Shown one piece after another: positions 34,085 through 42,384 of a DNA stretch of 64,000 bases. The DNA comes from Pseudomonas sp. CCC3.1 (lineage in GTDB: Bacteria > Pseudomonadota > Gammaproteobacteria > Pseudomonadales > Pseudomonadaceae), in NCBI RefSeq assembly GCF_034347405.1, contig NZ_CP133778.1, positions 992,001 to 1,056,000 of the forward strand, written 5' to 3'. The position numbers and the translations under genes were made by a program. The notes below the pieces were generated by a model, which did no database searches, was not told where the DNA came from, and saw only the letters and a list, made by a program, of their open reading frames with translations. Each line of letters opens with the position of its first letter. The first letter of the stretch is position 1.

Positions 34085-35047
34085 TTATTTGGGTGGGTTT
34101 GAATCCAGTGAGACGCGGGTCATCCACGGGGTAAACGTTGCAATCTGGATCGGCAGGCTGCGAGCCAGCAGACGCAAAGCGCGTGCGCTGTCATCGGCGG
34201 GCAGTACCGCCGTGACCTTGATCTTGGCCAGTTCGGTTCGGTCAAACATCAAGTAACCGCTGTGGTAACGGTTCAATTGATCGAGGACTTCCGACAGCGG
34301 CTGATCTTTGACGATGAGCTGGTGCCGGGTCCACGCCTGTTCAATCTCGGCCCCGTCGACGGCGGCTTGGGGGTAAATGCCTGAGTGATCGAAACGCACT
34401 TGCTGACCGGCATGGACCGTGCGCTGCTGCTCGGCATTTTTGACTTCGGTGCTCGACTCGATCATTGCCAGGCGCGTGGCCCCGTCCAGACGCTCGACCA
34501 CAAAACGTGTTCCCAGTGCGCGAACGCTGCCTTGGTCGGTGATAACCCTAAACGGGCGATTGGCGTCCTTGGCCACGTCCAGCAGGATTTCGCCGCTGAT
34601 CAAATGCAACGTACGGCTTTGCGCATCGAAATTCAGGTCAACGGCTGAGCGTGCGTCCAGGCGCAGCCATGTGCCGTCCGCCAGTTGCTGCTCGCGCCAT
34701 TCTCCGGTGCCGGTACGAATGTCAGCCATCAGGTAAGCGGGCGGAAACTGTTGCAGTGCCAGCGCGCCGGGCACCACGACCAACGCAGCCAGCGCCAAGG
34801 CTTTGAGCGCGCGCCCGCCAGAAGTCTTGTGCGTCAATGTGGCCAACGCCGCTCGGGCCGGGGCGCGTGGCAACTTGCGTAACGGCGCGAGGCTGCCTTG
34901 CAGGCGCTCAATCGCATTGGCGTGTTCCGGCGCAAGGGCCAGCCATTCACTGAATGCACGCTGATCAGCGTCGCTGGGCTGGTCGTCCAGACGAACCAGC
35001 CATACCGCCGCCTGGCGCATGACTTTGAGGGAGGGCGCGCGACTCAC
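34085..35047 (-). CDS. FecR family anti-sigma/sigma regulator
   Basis: A 320-residue inner-membrane regulator. The N-terminal DUF4880 segment contacts the sigma factor (AVWLVRLDDQPSDADQRAFSEWLALAPEHANAIERL). One transmembrane helix sits at ~residues 82–102, then a periplasmic FecR domain (GTGEWREQQLADGTWLRLDARSAVDL) and a C-terminal STN-contacting domain. It relays receptor occupancy to the ECF sigma factor. Its start overlaps the fecI-like stop by four bases, and the receptor gene lies 77 bases downstream. Confidence 0.92.
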   Translation of the reverse strand: MSRAPSLKVMRQAAVWLVRLDDQPSDADQRAFSEWLALAPEHANAIERLQGSLAPLRKLPRAPARAALATLTHKTSGGRALKALALAALVVVPGALALQQFPPAYLMADIRTGTGEWREQQLADGTWLRLDARSAVDLNFDAQSRTLHLISGEILLDVAKDANRPFRVITDQGSVRALGTRFVVERLDGATRLAMIESSTEVKNAEQQRTVHAGQQVRFDHSGIYPQAAVDGAEIEQAWTRHQLIVKDQPLSEVLDQLNRYHSGYLMFDRTELAKIKVTAVLPADDSARALRLLARSLPIQIATFTPWMTRVSLDSNPPK

Positions 35048-35565
35048 AGCGGCTCTTCGGTTGCGGCATGGCAGTGCAGCAGGGCTTGCACCAGATAGTT
35101 CTGCACGGTTTTGGTCGACACGTTCAGGCGCTCGGCGATCTGAGCGTGGCTCAGGCCTTCGAGGTGGCGCAGCACAAACGCCTGGCGCGCGCGCGGCAGC
35201 ATGCTGTCCAGTGCGCGGGCGATATGTTCCAGCGCTTGCACCGCCGCGAGTATTTGCTCGGGGGAGGGCGCCTGTTCAAGGTGCTCGACATGCCGGGCCA
35301 GCTCTTCGCGATAGGCCTGCTCAAGCCTTTGCCGACGTCCGCGATCGACCATCAATCGACGTGCCACGGTGGCCAAAAACGCACGCGGCTCGCGCGGGGT
35401 GACATACGCCCCTGTTGTCAGCAAACGGATAAAGGTTTCTTGCGCCATGTCGGCCGCGTTGTGCGGGCAGCCCAAACGCCGACGCAGCCACACCAGTAAC
35501 CACCCGTGATAGCCCTTGTACAGCGCGTCGAGACTGTCAGTGTCGCTGGGGGTGGAAGGTTTCAT
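35044..35565 (-). CDS. FecI-type ECF sigma factor
   Basis: A 173-residue extracytoplasmic-function sigma factor. Region 2 includes NAADMAQETFIRLL (-10 recognition) and region 4 is LEGLSHAQIAERLNVSTKTVQNYLVQAL (-35 recognition). It should direct transcription of the downstream TonB receptor when its siderophore is bound. An iron-responsive operator candidate sits upstream at 35582. Length and order (sigma, FecR, receptor) are standard. Confidence 0.93.
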   Translation of the reverse strand: MKPSTPSDTDSLDALYKGYHGWLLVWLRRRLGCPHNAADMAQETFIRLLTTGAYVTPREPRAFLATVARRLMVDRGRRQRLEQAYREELARHVEHLEQAPSPEQILAAVQALEHIARALDSMLPRARQAFVLRHLEGLSHAQIAERLNVSTKTVQNYLVQALLHCHAATEEPL

Positions 35566-35581
35566 GGTCGGCAGCTTAAAT

Positions 35582-35606
35582 GGGAATGATTCTATATTAG
35601 TATCAT
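35582..35606 (-). promoter_or_regulatory. candidate Fur box upstream of the sigma factor
   Basis: GGGAATGATTCTATATTAG and TATCATC are AT-rich and share GAATGAT and ATCAT half-sites with Fur boxes. The match is imperfect. It lies 17 bases upstream of the sigma factor ATG. Confidence 0.4.
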
Positions 35607-35795
35607 CGCGAACCTTCTGACAATGCCCCCACGTTATGACCTGAATGCATAAGTGATGCTCTGGAGCAGGGCGCGGGCGTGAAGTGCGCGACGCTTGAAA
35701 CCGCTGGTCAGAAATACGGCTTTTATCTAAACCTTTGCGGCCACAGGCCTTCAGATTCTGTGCAGGGAATAAACCTGCCTTTTCTGGAGGACGTT

Positions 35796-36314
35796 ATGAA
35801 AAACCTGATGGGCCCCAAACGCTTCGTCGCAGGCTGTGCTTTGGCCTGCGCCTTGGCTGTGGCGGGCAATGCTGTCGCTGCCAATCCGGCTCATTTTGTT
35901 GACGAGGCATCCGCCGCTGCGATTGCTCAGATTGAAACCAGCCGAATGGCGATCAGCCAAACCTCGTCGACGGGCATCAACAGTTTTGCGGTGGAGATCA
36001 TCAAGGACTATACGGACGCGAATCGGGACCTTAAGGAGATCGTGAAAAAGCATGACCTGCCGATGTCGAGCGATGACCAAATAGCCAGCAAGGCGAAGAC
36101 GTTAATGCTTCAAGTGCCAGAAGGCGATGATTTTGATGCTGCTTATATCGCCAGCCAAGTGAGCGCTCAGGAGGTTGCCATCGCGCTTTATAAGCAGGAG
36201 GCCGACAACAGTGATTCGCCTGAGCTGAAGGCTTTTGTAGAGAAGTACTTGCCGAAATTGGAAAACAATCTGACGGTGGCAAAGTCGCTGGAACGCACCT
36301 ATAGCGAGTCTTGA
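35796..36314 (+). CDS. DUF4142 domain-containing exported protein
   Basis: A 172-residue protein with a signal peptide (cleavage after AVAA, residue ~29) and an all-helical DUF4142 domain, a ferritin-like fold of unknown function (AHFVDEASAAAIAQIETSRMA, DANRDLKEIVKKHDLP). A CTGGAGG ribosome site precedes the ATG at 35796; the upstream in-frame extension lacks a signal sequence. In other bacteria such proteins are often stress-induced and periplasmic. Confidence 0.85.
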   Translation: MKNLMGPKRFVAGCALACALAVAGNAVAANPAHFVDEASAAAIAQIETSRMAISQTSSTGINSFAVEIIKDYTDANRDLKEIVKKHDLPMSSDDQIASKAKTLMLQVPEGDDFDAAYIASQVSAQEVAIALYKQEADNSDSPELKAFVEKYLPKLENNLTVAKSLERTYSES

Positions 36315-36383
36315 TTCACTCTGAGGCGTGGGGCAAGCGACGAACGGCGGGCTGGCCGTGCATCGCTTTTGGATCGTCGGGGC

Positions 36384-36680
36384 TCAGACGGCAATGTCGT
36401 TAAACCCGCAGTACTCTTCCCAGCTCATGTCCAGGGCTTCGGCCACTTCCTGATGGACTTCGAGGCGCATGACCTTGAGTTCCTCAGGTGAGCGCGCAAT
36501 CAGTTCCAGTGCCAACTCCCAGGCTTCAAGACCGCGGCTTTCGGCCTCGTCTTCAAAGGCCCACAAAATTTGTTGCTGGCGGTCTTCGGCGCTCAGCTCT
36601 TTCATTTCTTCGAGCAGTTCTGGGTGCGCCTTGATGAAGGTATCCAGGGCCAGTTCGTTACGGGATTCTTTAGGGATCAT
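36384..36680 (-). CDS. small acidic conserved protein (probably DUF6388 family)
   Basis: A 98-residue, acidic, helix-rich cytoplasmic protein (FIKAHPELLEEMKELSAEDRQQQILWAFEDEA). It resembles small Pseudomonas proteins placed in DUF6388; I assign that family with moderate confidence only. There are no catalytic or metal-binding motifs. It is a single gene, convergent with the DUF4142 gene. Confidence 0.7.
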   Translation of the reverse strand: MIPKESRNELALDTFIKAHPELLEEMKELSAEDRQQQILWAFEDEAESRGLEAWELALELIARSPEELKVMRLEVHQEVAEALDMSWEEYCGFNDIAV

Positions 36681-36784
36681 ATGGCGTCTCGGATGATTAG
36701 GACGGTCTGCGCGGCAGACCGTCTTCAGGGCGTTTTTCGCATGCTAGCGAGTTCGCTAGGTGATGAAAAGCGCTACATGGCCCG

Positions 36785-37987
36785 TTAACCGACGGTTTGC
36801 AGCGTGCTTTCGCGTTGCAGCACATAGCCCCAGATGGCCAGCGCCAGGGTTGCGATCACGGCGCCGACGATTACGATGCCGCTCCAGCCATAAGCCGGAT
36901 AGGTCTGTGCACCGATCAAGGAACCCAGCGCCCCGCCAATGAAATAGCAGGTGATATAGCCAGCATTCAAGCGGTTGCGCGCCGCAGGGCGGACCTGGAA
37001 CACGGCGTTCTGATTGCTCACGTGCACCAGTTGCACGGCAAAATCGAGGGCCAGCACGCCGATAATCAGCGCGATCAATGAATGGCCAGCAAACGCCATG
37101 GGCAGCCAGCAGGCCAGCAGAACCAGCAGACCGACGGTCGTCGCCATTTGTCCACGGCCGCGGTCGGCCATGCGCCCGGCCCAGTTGGCGGCCACTGCAC
37201 CCACCGCACCTGCGAGGCCAAACAGGCCAATCACGCCGTCGGAATAGTTGTAAGGCGGTACGGCCAGCAAAAACGCCAGCGGCGTCCAGAACAGGGCAAA
37301 CAGCGAGAAGGTCAGCAGGCCCAGCAATGAGCGCAGGCGCAGCACCGGTTCTTCGACAAACAGCTTGAACACCGAGCCCAGCAGCTTGGGGTAGCTCAGG
37401 CCAGCGCTGTGGTGATGGTTGGGCAGGGCGCAGAACAGGGAAATGGCGCTGATCAGCATCAGGGCCGCTGCCAGCAGGTAAATGGCCCGCCAGTCACCGG
37501 CCGATGACAGCGCTCCGGCCACGGTACGGGCCAGCAAAATACCCAGCAGCAGGCCACTCATCAGCGTGCCGACCACGCGACCGCGGCTTTGCGGGTCGGT
37601 CAGGCTGGCGGCCATTGGCACCAGTACCTGGGCCGACACCGAAAACATCCCGGTGACTGCGGTACCGATCAACAGCCAGGTCAGTGACGGGGCGAAAGCG
37701 CTCAACAACAGGCCCAAGGCACTGAGCACGGTCATGGTGACGATCAGGCGGCGTTGTTCAAACAGGTCGCCCAGCGGCACTAGCAATAACAGCCCGGCGC
37801 CGTAGCTCAGTTGAGCGGTGATCACCACCGTGCCGGCACTTTCCATAGTCAAGCCCAGCTCTTTGGCGATGGTGTGCAGCAAAGGTTGTGCGTAGTAATT
37901 ACTGGCGACAGCAAGGCCGGTGGCAATCGCCATCAGCAGTATCAGGGCAGTGCTCAAGGGTTTTGTAGCAACAGTGGACTCGGACAT
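36785..37987 (-). CDS. MFS transporter
   Basis: A 400-residue major facilitator with twelve hydrophobic helices. It belongs to the drug/metabolite exporter group of short MFS proteins (SNYYAQPLLHTIAKELGL near the N terminus and PLGDLFEQRRLIV in the helix 2–3 loop), the YgaY-like branch annotated as putative arabinose or multidrug efflux. The substrate is unknown. I use the ATG at 37987; another in-frame ATG at 38005 is possible and neither has a strong ribosome site. Confidence 0.85.
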   Translation of the reverse strand: MSESTVATKPLSTALILLMAIATGLAVASNYYAQPLLHTIAKELGLTMESAGTVVITAQLSYGAGLLLLVPLGDLFEQRRLIVTMTVLSALGLLLSAFAPSLTWLLIGTAVTGMFSVSAQVLVPMAASLTDPQSRGRVVGTLMSGLLLGILLARTVAGALSSAGDWRAIYLLAAALMLISAISLFCALPNHHHSAGLSYPKLLGSVFKLFVEEPVLRLRSLLGLLTFSLFALFWTPLAFLLAVPPYNYSDGVIGLFGLAGAVGAVAANWAGRMADRGRGQMATTVGLLVLLACWLPMAFAGHSLIALIIGVLALDFAVQLVHVSNQNAVFQVRPAARNRLNAGYITCYFIGGALGSLIGAQTYPAYGWSGIVIVGAVIATLALAIWGYVLQRESTLQTVG

Positions 37988-38084
37988 TGACTGTCTCGTT
38001 GGCATAGGGGGAATACGGTGAAGTATCCGGAATGCTTGAGTGTAATGTCACTGAATATGTCAAAGATTTTGATTTTTAAACCAC

Positions 38085-38117
38085 AAAGCCCCCTCGCCTT
38101 AATCGCGAGAGGGCTTG
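38085..38117 (-). terminator. hairpin terminator after the DUF883 gene
   Basis: AAGCCCCCTCGC and GCGAGAGGGCTT (11 of 12 pairs) form a stable stem just past the DUF883 stop on the minus strand. The following bases are TTTGTGG, a weak T-tract. Confidence 0.55.
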
Positions 38118-38139
38118 GTGTGTGGGCGTTGCCACTGAA

Positions 38140-38460
38140 TCAGTTGCGACGTCCCAGCAGCAGGCCGACCACCAGGCCGAAACCGGCCGAGATGGCCACG
38201 GTTTGCCACGGGTGCCCACCGATATAGTTTTCGGTCGCATCGACCACGGGTTTGCTGCGCTCGCGCACGTTGCTCACAGAGTCCAACGCTTGCTTGAGTT
38301 TCAAACCGACCTGCGCACGCAGGGTCTCGCCTTCTTCGCCCAGCAGAGACGCGCTGTCTTTAAGCAGCTTGTCAGATTCGGCAATCAGTTCTTGAAGCTC
38401 GCTGAACGCTTGATCCTTGATTTGATCTTCAGCGGCTTGTACGGCACTTTTTCGAGCCAT
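38140..38460 (-). CDS. DUF883 family protein (ElaB/YqjD type)
   Basis: A 106-residue protein. Residues ~1–80 form an amphipathic helical region and a C-terminal glycine-rich membrane helix (TVAISAGFGLVVGLLLGRRN) ends in arginines. ElaB/YqjD proteins are tail-anchored inner-membrane proteins that associate with ribosomes in stationary phase. The sequence GGHPWQTVAI is the typical family junction. A CAAGGAGTACCGCA ribosome site supports the ATG at 38460. Confidence 0.9.
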   Translation of the reverse strand: MARKSAVQAAEDQIKDQAFSELQELIAESDKLLKDSASLLGEEGETLRAQVGLKLKQALDSVSNVRERSKPVVDATENYIGGHPWQTVAISAGFGLVVGLLLGRRN

Positions 38461-38496
38461 TGCGGTACTCCTTGCAGGTGAATAGGGTGATCACTA

Positions 38497-38638
38497 GGCT
38501 CTGTACGAAATGTATCTGCGCTCGGTTATGCGGCGTTGAAAACAGGCTCGGAATGCTCATTTACAACCCGTAAACTCCGCTTCCTAGCCTGTTTTCGCCT
38601 TGCCTAACCTTCGCTCGAAAACATTTCGTACAGACCCT
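38497..38638. mobile_element. MITE-like 142-bp foldback element
   Basis: Seventeen-base terminal inverted repeats (GGCTCTGTACGAAATGT at 38497–38513; ACATTTCGTACAGACCC at 38622–38638; 16 of 17 match) are flanked by TA on both sides. Inner arms GAAAACAGGCT and AGCCTGTTTTC extend the fold toward the centre. It encodes no protein. A TA duplication is what IS630/Tc1-type transposases leave, so it is probably a nonautonomous element mobilised in trans. Confidence 0.65.
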
Positions 38639-38781
38639 AATGGAGTCAACCCAATGCTAAAAAGTTGCATCTGTTTTTAAACGCATTGTGAAGCTGAGGT
38701 GTGAGCGTAGTTAAAATCCAGACTGAGACACTTCTTTTGAAGGTGTAAGATGTCGCCTAATTTACGCCGCAGGAAAATCTC

Positions 38782-39033
38782 ATGAGCTTCAACCTCGCCA
38801 ATAAGTCACTCGCTGAGCGGGCTGCGCTTGAAGATGAAAAGTCTCGTTTGTACGAGCTTTGGCAGAGTAACTTGGGCAAAGCCAAAGCAGACGCGGCGCG
38901 CCTGTTCGGGGAGCGCGCCAAGCGCAAGGGCAAATGGTCGGAGTGGGTGCGTTCGGAGCTGGACGCGATGTCCCCGCCGGAATACGCCAACATGGTGCGC
39001 AGTGAAGTGAACCGCTTGATGGCGGCCAAGTAA
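38782..39033 (+). CDS. small conserved protein of unknown function
   Basis: An 83-residue, highly charged, helical protein (ALEDEKSRLYELWQSNLGKAKADAARLF; WSEWVRSELDAMSPPEYANMVRSEVNRL). No signal peptide or known domain is seen. It has its own start with GCAGGAAAATCTC upstream and normal codon use, so it is likely real. Its role is unknown. Confidence 0.7.
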   Translation: MSFNLANKSLAERAALEDEKSRLYELWQSNLGKAKADAARLFGERAKRKGKWSEWVRSELDAMSPPEYANMVRSEVNRLMAAK

Positions 39034-39041
39034 TCCCCAAA

Positions 39042-39112
39042 CCTGTAGGAGCGAGCTTGCCTCGCGATCTTTTACACGACCAAAAGATCGCAAGGCAAGC
39101 TCGCTCCTACAG
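39042..39112. repeat. REP-B palindrome
   Basis: CTGTAGGAGCGAGCTTGCCT and AAGGCAAGCTCGCTCCTACA pair around GATCTTTTACACGACC. It lies between convergent genes. Confidence 0.9.
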
Positions 39113-39129
39113 GTGGCCGTGCGCAGCTT

Positions 39130-39612
39130 TTAGTCAACCTCGCAAACCATAAACCCCTGCACTGCGCCACCCACACTGATCTGCACCTCATCCTCCATCT
39201 GCTTACCGAGCAACGCTGCGCCCAACGGTGCACGCGGGGTGATGACGGTCACGGTGTTGCCTTCATGCTCAAGCTTGAGCCCGGCGGCTTCCGGGGCCAG
39301 AAATAACCACTGCTCGCTGCCATTCTCGGCTTCAAGCCGCACCAATGCCCCGACCTGAATGCCTTGCGCCGGGTTAAACGGCGCAAGGGTCATGGCCTGG
39401 CAGTTTTTCAGCGCCTGACGAATTTCTTCAACCCGGCGTGCCTGTCCGGTTGCCAAATAAGATGCTTCAAGCCCAAGGGTGTCGTACTTGTTCTCGGCGA
39501 TGTTCTCTTCGTGGGTCGCGGCTTCATAAGCGGTTTGCGCGGCACGCTGGAGCACGTCGAGGTCGATGGCGAGTTTTTCCAGCATCTGCTGGTACACGGC
39601 GGTCTTGTTCAT
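39130..39612 (-). CDS. GreA/GreB family transcription factor
   Basis: A 160-residue protein with an N-terminal coiled coil (residues ~1–75) and a C-terminal GreA/GreB FKBP-like domain (IQVGALVRLEAENGSEQWLFLAPEAAG, APLGAALLGKQMEDEVQISVGG). GreA/B factors enter the RNA polymerase secondary channel and stimulate cleavage of backtracked transcripts. The acidic pair at the coiled-coil tip is not obvious, so it may be an anti-pausing paralogue rather than canonical GreA or GreB. The ATG at 39612 is followed by MNKTAVYQQML; the upstream extension is not conserved in character. Confidence 0.82.
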   Translation of the reverse strand: MNKTAVYQQMLEKLAIDLDVLQRAAQTAYEAATHEENIAENKYDTLGLEASYLATGQARRVEEIRQALKNCQAMTLAPFNPAQGIQVGALVRLEAENGSEQWLFLAPEAAGLKLEHEGNTVTVITPRAPLGAALLGKQMEDEVQISVGGAVQGFMVCEVD

Positions 39613-39737
39613 AGGTGGGGGCTTGATAGAGGCGAGCGGCGATTGTCGCACGACTCTTCGGCAGATTAATCCGCCTTAAGCCTTCTGTACGCGTTGATTT
39701 ATACGGACAATCAGCCCTTTGAATGTTGGAGCCCGGA

Positions 39738-40871
39738 ATGAAAGCCTCCTGGGATATTTTTTGCAGTGTGGTCGATAACTACGGCGACATTGGTGTGACC
39801 TGGCGTTTGGCCCGCCAGTTGGTGGCTGAGCATCAGGTGCATGTTCGGTTGTGGGTCGATGACGTGCAGGCGTTTGTGCCGCTCTGTCCCGAGGCCGATG
39901 CCAGCGCTGCTCAGCAATGGCAGCAGGGCGTAGAGGTGCGCGTGTGGCCCAAGGACTGGCAGCCGGTGGAGGTCGCTGATGTAGTGATCGAAGCCTTCGC
40001 CTGCACCTTGCCGGACAGTTACCGGCAGGCCATGAAGGCGCGGGAAAAACCGGCGCTGTGGATAAACCTTGAGTATTTGAGTGCTGAAGACTGGGTCAGC
40101 GGCTGCCATGGCTTGCCCTCCCTGCGGCCGGATGGCTTGAAGCGGATGTTCTTTTTTCCGGGTTTTGACGCCGGGACTGGTGGCCTGTTGCGCGAGGCTG
40201 ACTTGCTGGTGCGGCGCCGGGCCTTTGAGCAAGACGCACAAGCCCGGCAGACGTTCTTGCAGGGGTTGGGGGTTTTTGCGGCAGACAATGCGCGGCTGAT
40301 CTCTCTGTTTGCCTATGAGAACAGCGGGCTGGCCAGTTGGCTGGATGCCATGGCAACGGGCAACACGCCTACCCACCTGTTGGTCCCGCAGGGCCGGATC
40401 ATGGGCGATCTGCTGCGCTGGCTGGACATTGATGAACTGGCGCTCGGGCAGGTTGAACAGCGTGGGTCATTGACCGTTCAGGCGCTACCATTCGTCCGGC
40501 AACAAGATTACGACCGCCTGTTGTGGAGCTGTGATTTCAATGCAGTGCGCGGCGAAGACTCGTTCGTGCGGGCGCAATGGGCGGGGCGTCCGCTGCTGTG
40601 GCACATCTATGAACAGGAAGAAGACGCGCATTGGGTCAAGCTCAATGCCTTTTTGGCGTTGTATGTAAAAGGCCTCTCGCCCGCCGCCGCGCACGCGTTC
40701 ACCGGGTTGTGGCACGCCTGGAATGCCGGTTCCGACATGGCTCAACGTTGGAATGATGTGCAGGAACACTGGCAAGAGATCAGCGATCACGCCGAACAAT
40801 GGTGTCTGGAACAGTCATTGCAGGCTGATCTTGCGCAAGCGCTGGTACTGTTTTATAGAAATTGGATATGA
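39738..40871 (+). CDS. earP: EF-P arginine rhamnosyltransferase
   Basis: A 377-residue GT-B glycosyltransferase that attaches rhamnose from dTDP-L-rhamnose to an arginine of elongation factor P. The N terminus MKASWDIFCSVVDNYGDIGVTWRLARQL carries the catalytic Asp region, and the C-terminal nucleotide-sugar site includes FVRQQDYDRLLWSCDFNAVRGEDSFVRAQWAG. The ATG at 39738 has TTGGAGCCCG upstream. efp, its substrate, lies 49 bases downstream on the same strand; -10-like TATGAT at 40867 suggests efp also has its own promoter. Confidence 0.95.
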   Translation: MKASWDIFCSVVDNYGDIGVTWRLARQLVAEHQVHVRLWVDDVQAFVPLCPEADASAAQQWQQGVEVRVWPKDWQPVEVADVVIEAFACTLPDSYRQAMKAREKPALWINLEYLSAEDWVSGCHGLPSLRPDGLKRMFFFPGFDAGTGGLLREADLLVRRRAFEQDAQARQTFLQGLGVFAADNARLISLFAYENSGLASWLDAMATGNTPTHLLVPQGRIMGDLLRWLDIDELALGQVEQRGSLTVQALPFVRQQDYDRLLWSCDFNAVRGEDSFVRAQWAGRPLLWHIYEQEEDAHWVKLNAFLALYVKGLSPAAAHAFTGLWHAWNAGSDMAQRWNDVQEHWQEISDHAEQWCLEQSLQADLAQALVLFYRNWI

Positions 40872-40920
40872 TACGCGGCCTAGATTTTTGTAAATCTCAA
40901 TCCAAATTCGGATATTCGTA

Positions 40921-41490
40921 ATGAAAACTGGTAAAGAGCTTAAACCCGGTACAGTCATCAAGCTCGAAAACGACCCTTGGTTGGTTCAGAAAGCTGAATT
41001 CACCAAGTCCGGTCGTAACAGCGCAATCATGAAGACCAAGCTGAAGAACCTGCTGACTGGCTACAAGACTGAAATCGTATACAGCGCAGACGACAAGCTG
41101 GAAGACGTGATCCTGGATCGCAAAGAAGCGACCCTGTCCTTCATCAGCGGCGACACCTACACGTTCATGGATACCACTGACTACACCATGTACGAGCTGA
41201 ACGCTGAAGACATCGAAGCTGTTCTGCCATTCATCGAAGAAGGCATGACCGACGTTTGCGAAGCGGTCTTCTTTGAAGAGCGTCTGGTTTCCGTAGAGCT
41301 GCCGACCACTATCGTGCGTCAGGTTGACTACACCGAAGGTTCCGCTCGCGGTGACACTTCGGGCAAGGTGATGAAGCCTGCCAAACTGAAAAACGGTACC
41401 GAGCTGAGCGTTGCTGACTTTATCGAAATCGGCGACATGATCGAGATCGACACCCGTGAAGGTGGCTCCTACAAGGGCCGCGCCAAGTAA
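40921..41490 (+). CDS. efp: translation elongation factor P
   Basis: A 189-residue three-domain factor that relieves ribosome stalling at polyproline. The modified residue in this branch is Arg32, found here in the loop TKSGRNSAI, where E. coli-type EF-Ps have lysine. That matches the adjacent EarP. The C-terminal signature DMIEIDTREGGSYKGRAK is intact. A Rho-independent terminator follows. Confidence 0.97.
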   Translation: MKTGKELKPGTVIKLENDPWLVQKAEFTKSGRNSAIMKTKLKNLLTGYKTEIVYSADDKLEDVILDRKEATLSFISGDTYTFMDTTDYTMYELNAEDIEAVLPFIEEGMTDVCEAVFFEERLVSVELPTTIVRQVDYTEGSARGDTSGKVMKPAKLKNGTELSVADFIEIGDMIEIDTREGGSYKGRAK

Positions 41491-41510
41491 CTCTGGCGTT
41501 ACCGCACGAT

Positions 41511-41542
41511 AAAAAACCCGACTTGAACGTCGGGTTTTTTTT
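41511..41542 (+). terminator. Rho-independent terminator after efp
   Basis: ACCCGAC-TTGAAC-GTCGGGT (41516–41535) is followed by eight T residues, with an A-run on the other side, so it may work in both directions. Confidence 0.92.
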
Positions 41543-41631
41543 GGGCTGTGAAAACATGCCCCCGCTGCGGTTTTAAGCTTTGCCGCGCAGGATTGACTGG
41601 TTAGCATGGCCACTCTGACTGGGGGTTGGTA

Positions 41632-42384
41632 ATGCTGATTGATTTTGCGATGTACGGGGCGTTGGGCGTCGTTTTAGGCGCGTTGGGTGGGCTGTTCGGG
41701 ATTGGTGGGGCTTTGATCGCGATCCCGGTGCTGGGGATGTGGTTTGGTCTCGATCAGCAAATGGCGCAAGGCACTGCCTTGGTGATGTCTGTGCCCAACG
41801 TGTATCTCGCGTTGTATCGCTACCATCAGCGCAACAAAATCGAACTGCGTCAGGCATTGCCGCTGGTGTTGATGAGCTTTTGTTTTGCCTGGCTCGGCGC
41901 AATGCTGGCAGTCGGCGTGGATGCGGGCCTTATTCGCTGGGGCTTTATTGGCTTTTTGCTGGCCATCACCCTTTACAACCTGTTCAAACTGTATGGCTCA
42001 GTCCGGCAGCCGGTTAACGGCTCGCGCTTTGGCTGGCCCTCGTATGGCGCGCTGGGTGTGTTGGCAGGCACCACGGGCGGGCTGTTCGGTGTCGGCGGGG
42101 CCGTGGTCGCCGCGCCAGTGCTGACCAGTGTGTTCGGAACCAGCCAGGTCGTGGCTCAAGGCCTGTCTCTGGCGCTGGCGGCGCCGAGCACCACGGTCAC
42201 CTTGCTGACCTATGCCGCGCACGGCGAGGTCAACTGGCTGATGGGGCTGCCGATGGCCGTGGGTGGCTTGTTGAGTATCAGTTGGGGCGTGAAGGTGGCC
42301 TATGCCATGCCTGAGCGTTTGCTGCGTGGCTTGTACTGCTGTTTTCTGCTGCTGTGTGCGGCGTTGCTGGCGGTCAAAGCTTAA
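41632..42384 (+). CDS. TauE/SafE family sulfite/sulfonate exporter-like protein
   Basis: A 250-residue inner-membrane protein with about eight hydrophobic helices. It contains the duplicated family motif GALGGLFGIGGALIAIPVL near the N terminus and GTTGGLFGVGGAVVAAPVL in the second half. Such proteins are thought to export sulfoacetate, sulfite or related anions; the substrate here is unknown. The ATG at 41632 follows GGGGGTTGGTA. Its 3' end overlaps the convergent LysR gene by 11 bases. Confidence 0.87.
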   Translation: MLIDFAMYGALGVVLGALGGLFGIGGALIAIPVLGMWFGLDQQMAQGTALVMSVPNVYLALYRYHQRNKIELRQALPLVLMSFCFAWLGAMLAVGVDAGLIRWGFIGFLLAITLYNLFKLYGSVRQPVNGSRFGWPSYGALGVLAGTTGGLFGVGGAVVAAPVLTSVFGTSQVVAQGLSLALAAPSTTVTLLTYAAHGEVNWLMGLPMAVGGLLSISWGVKVAYAMPERLLRGLYCCFLLLCAALLAVKA

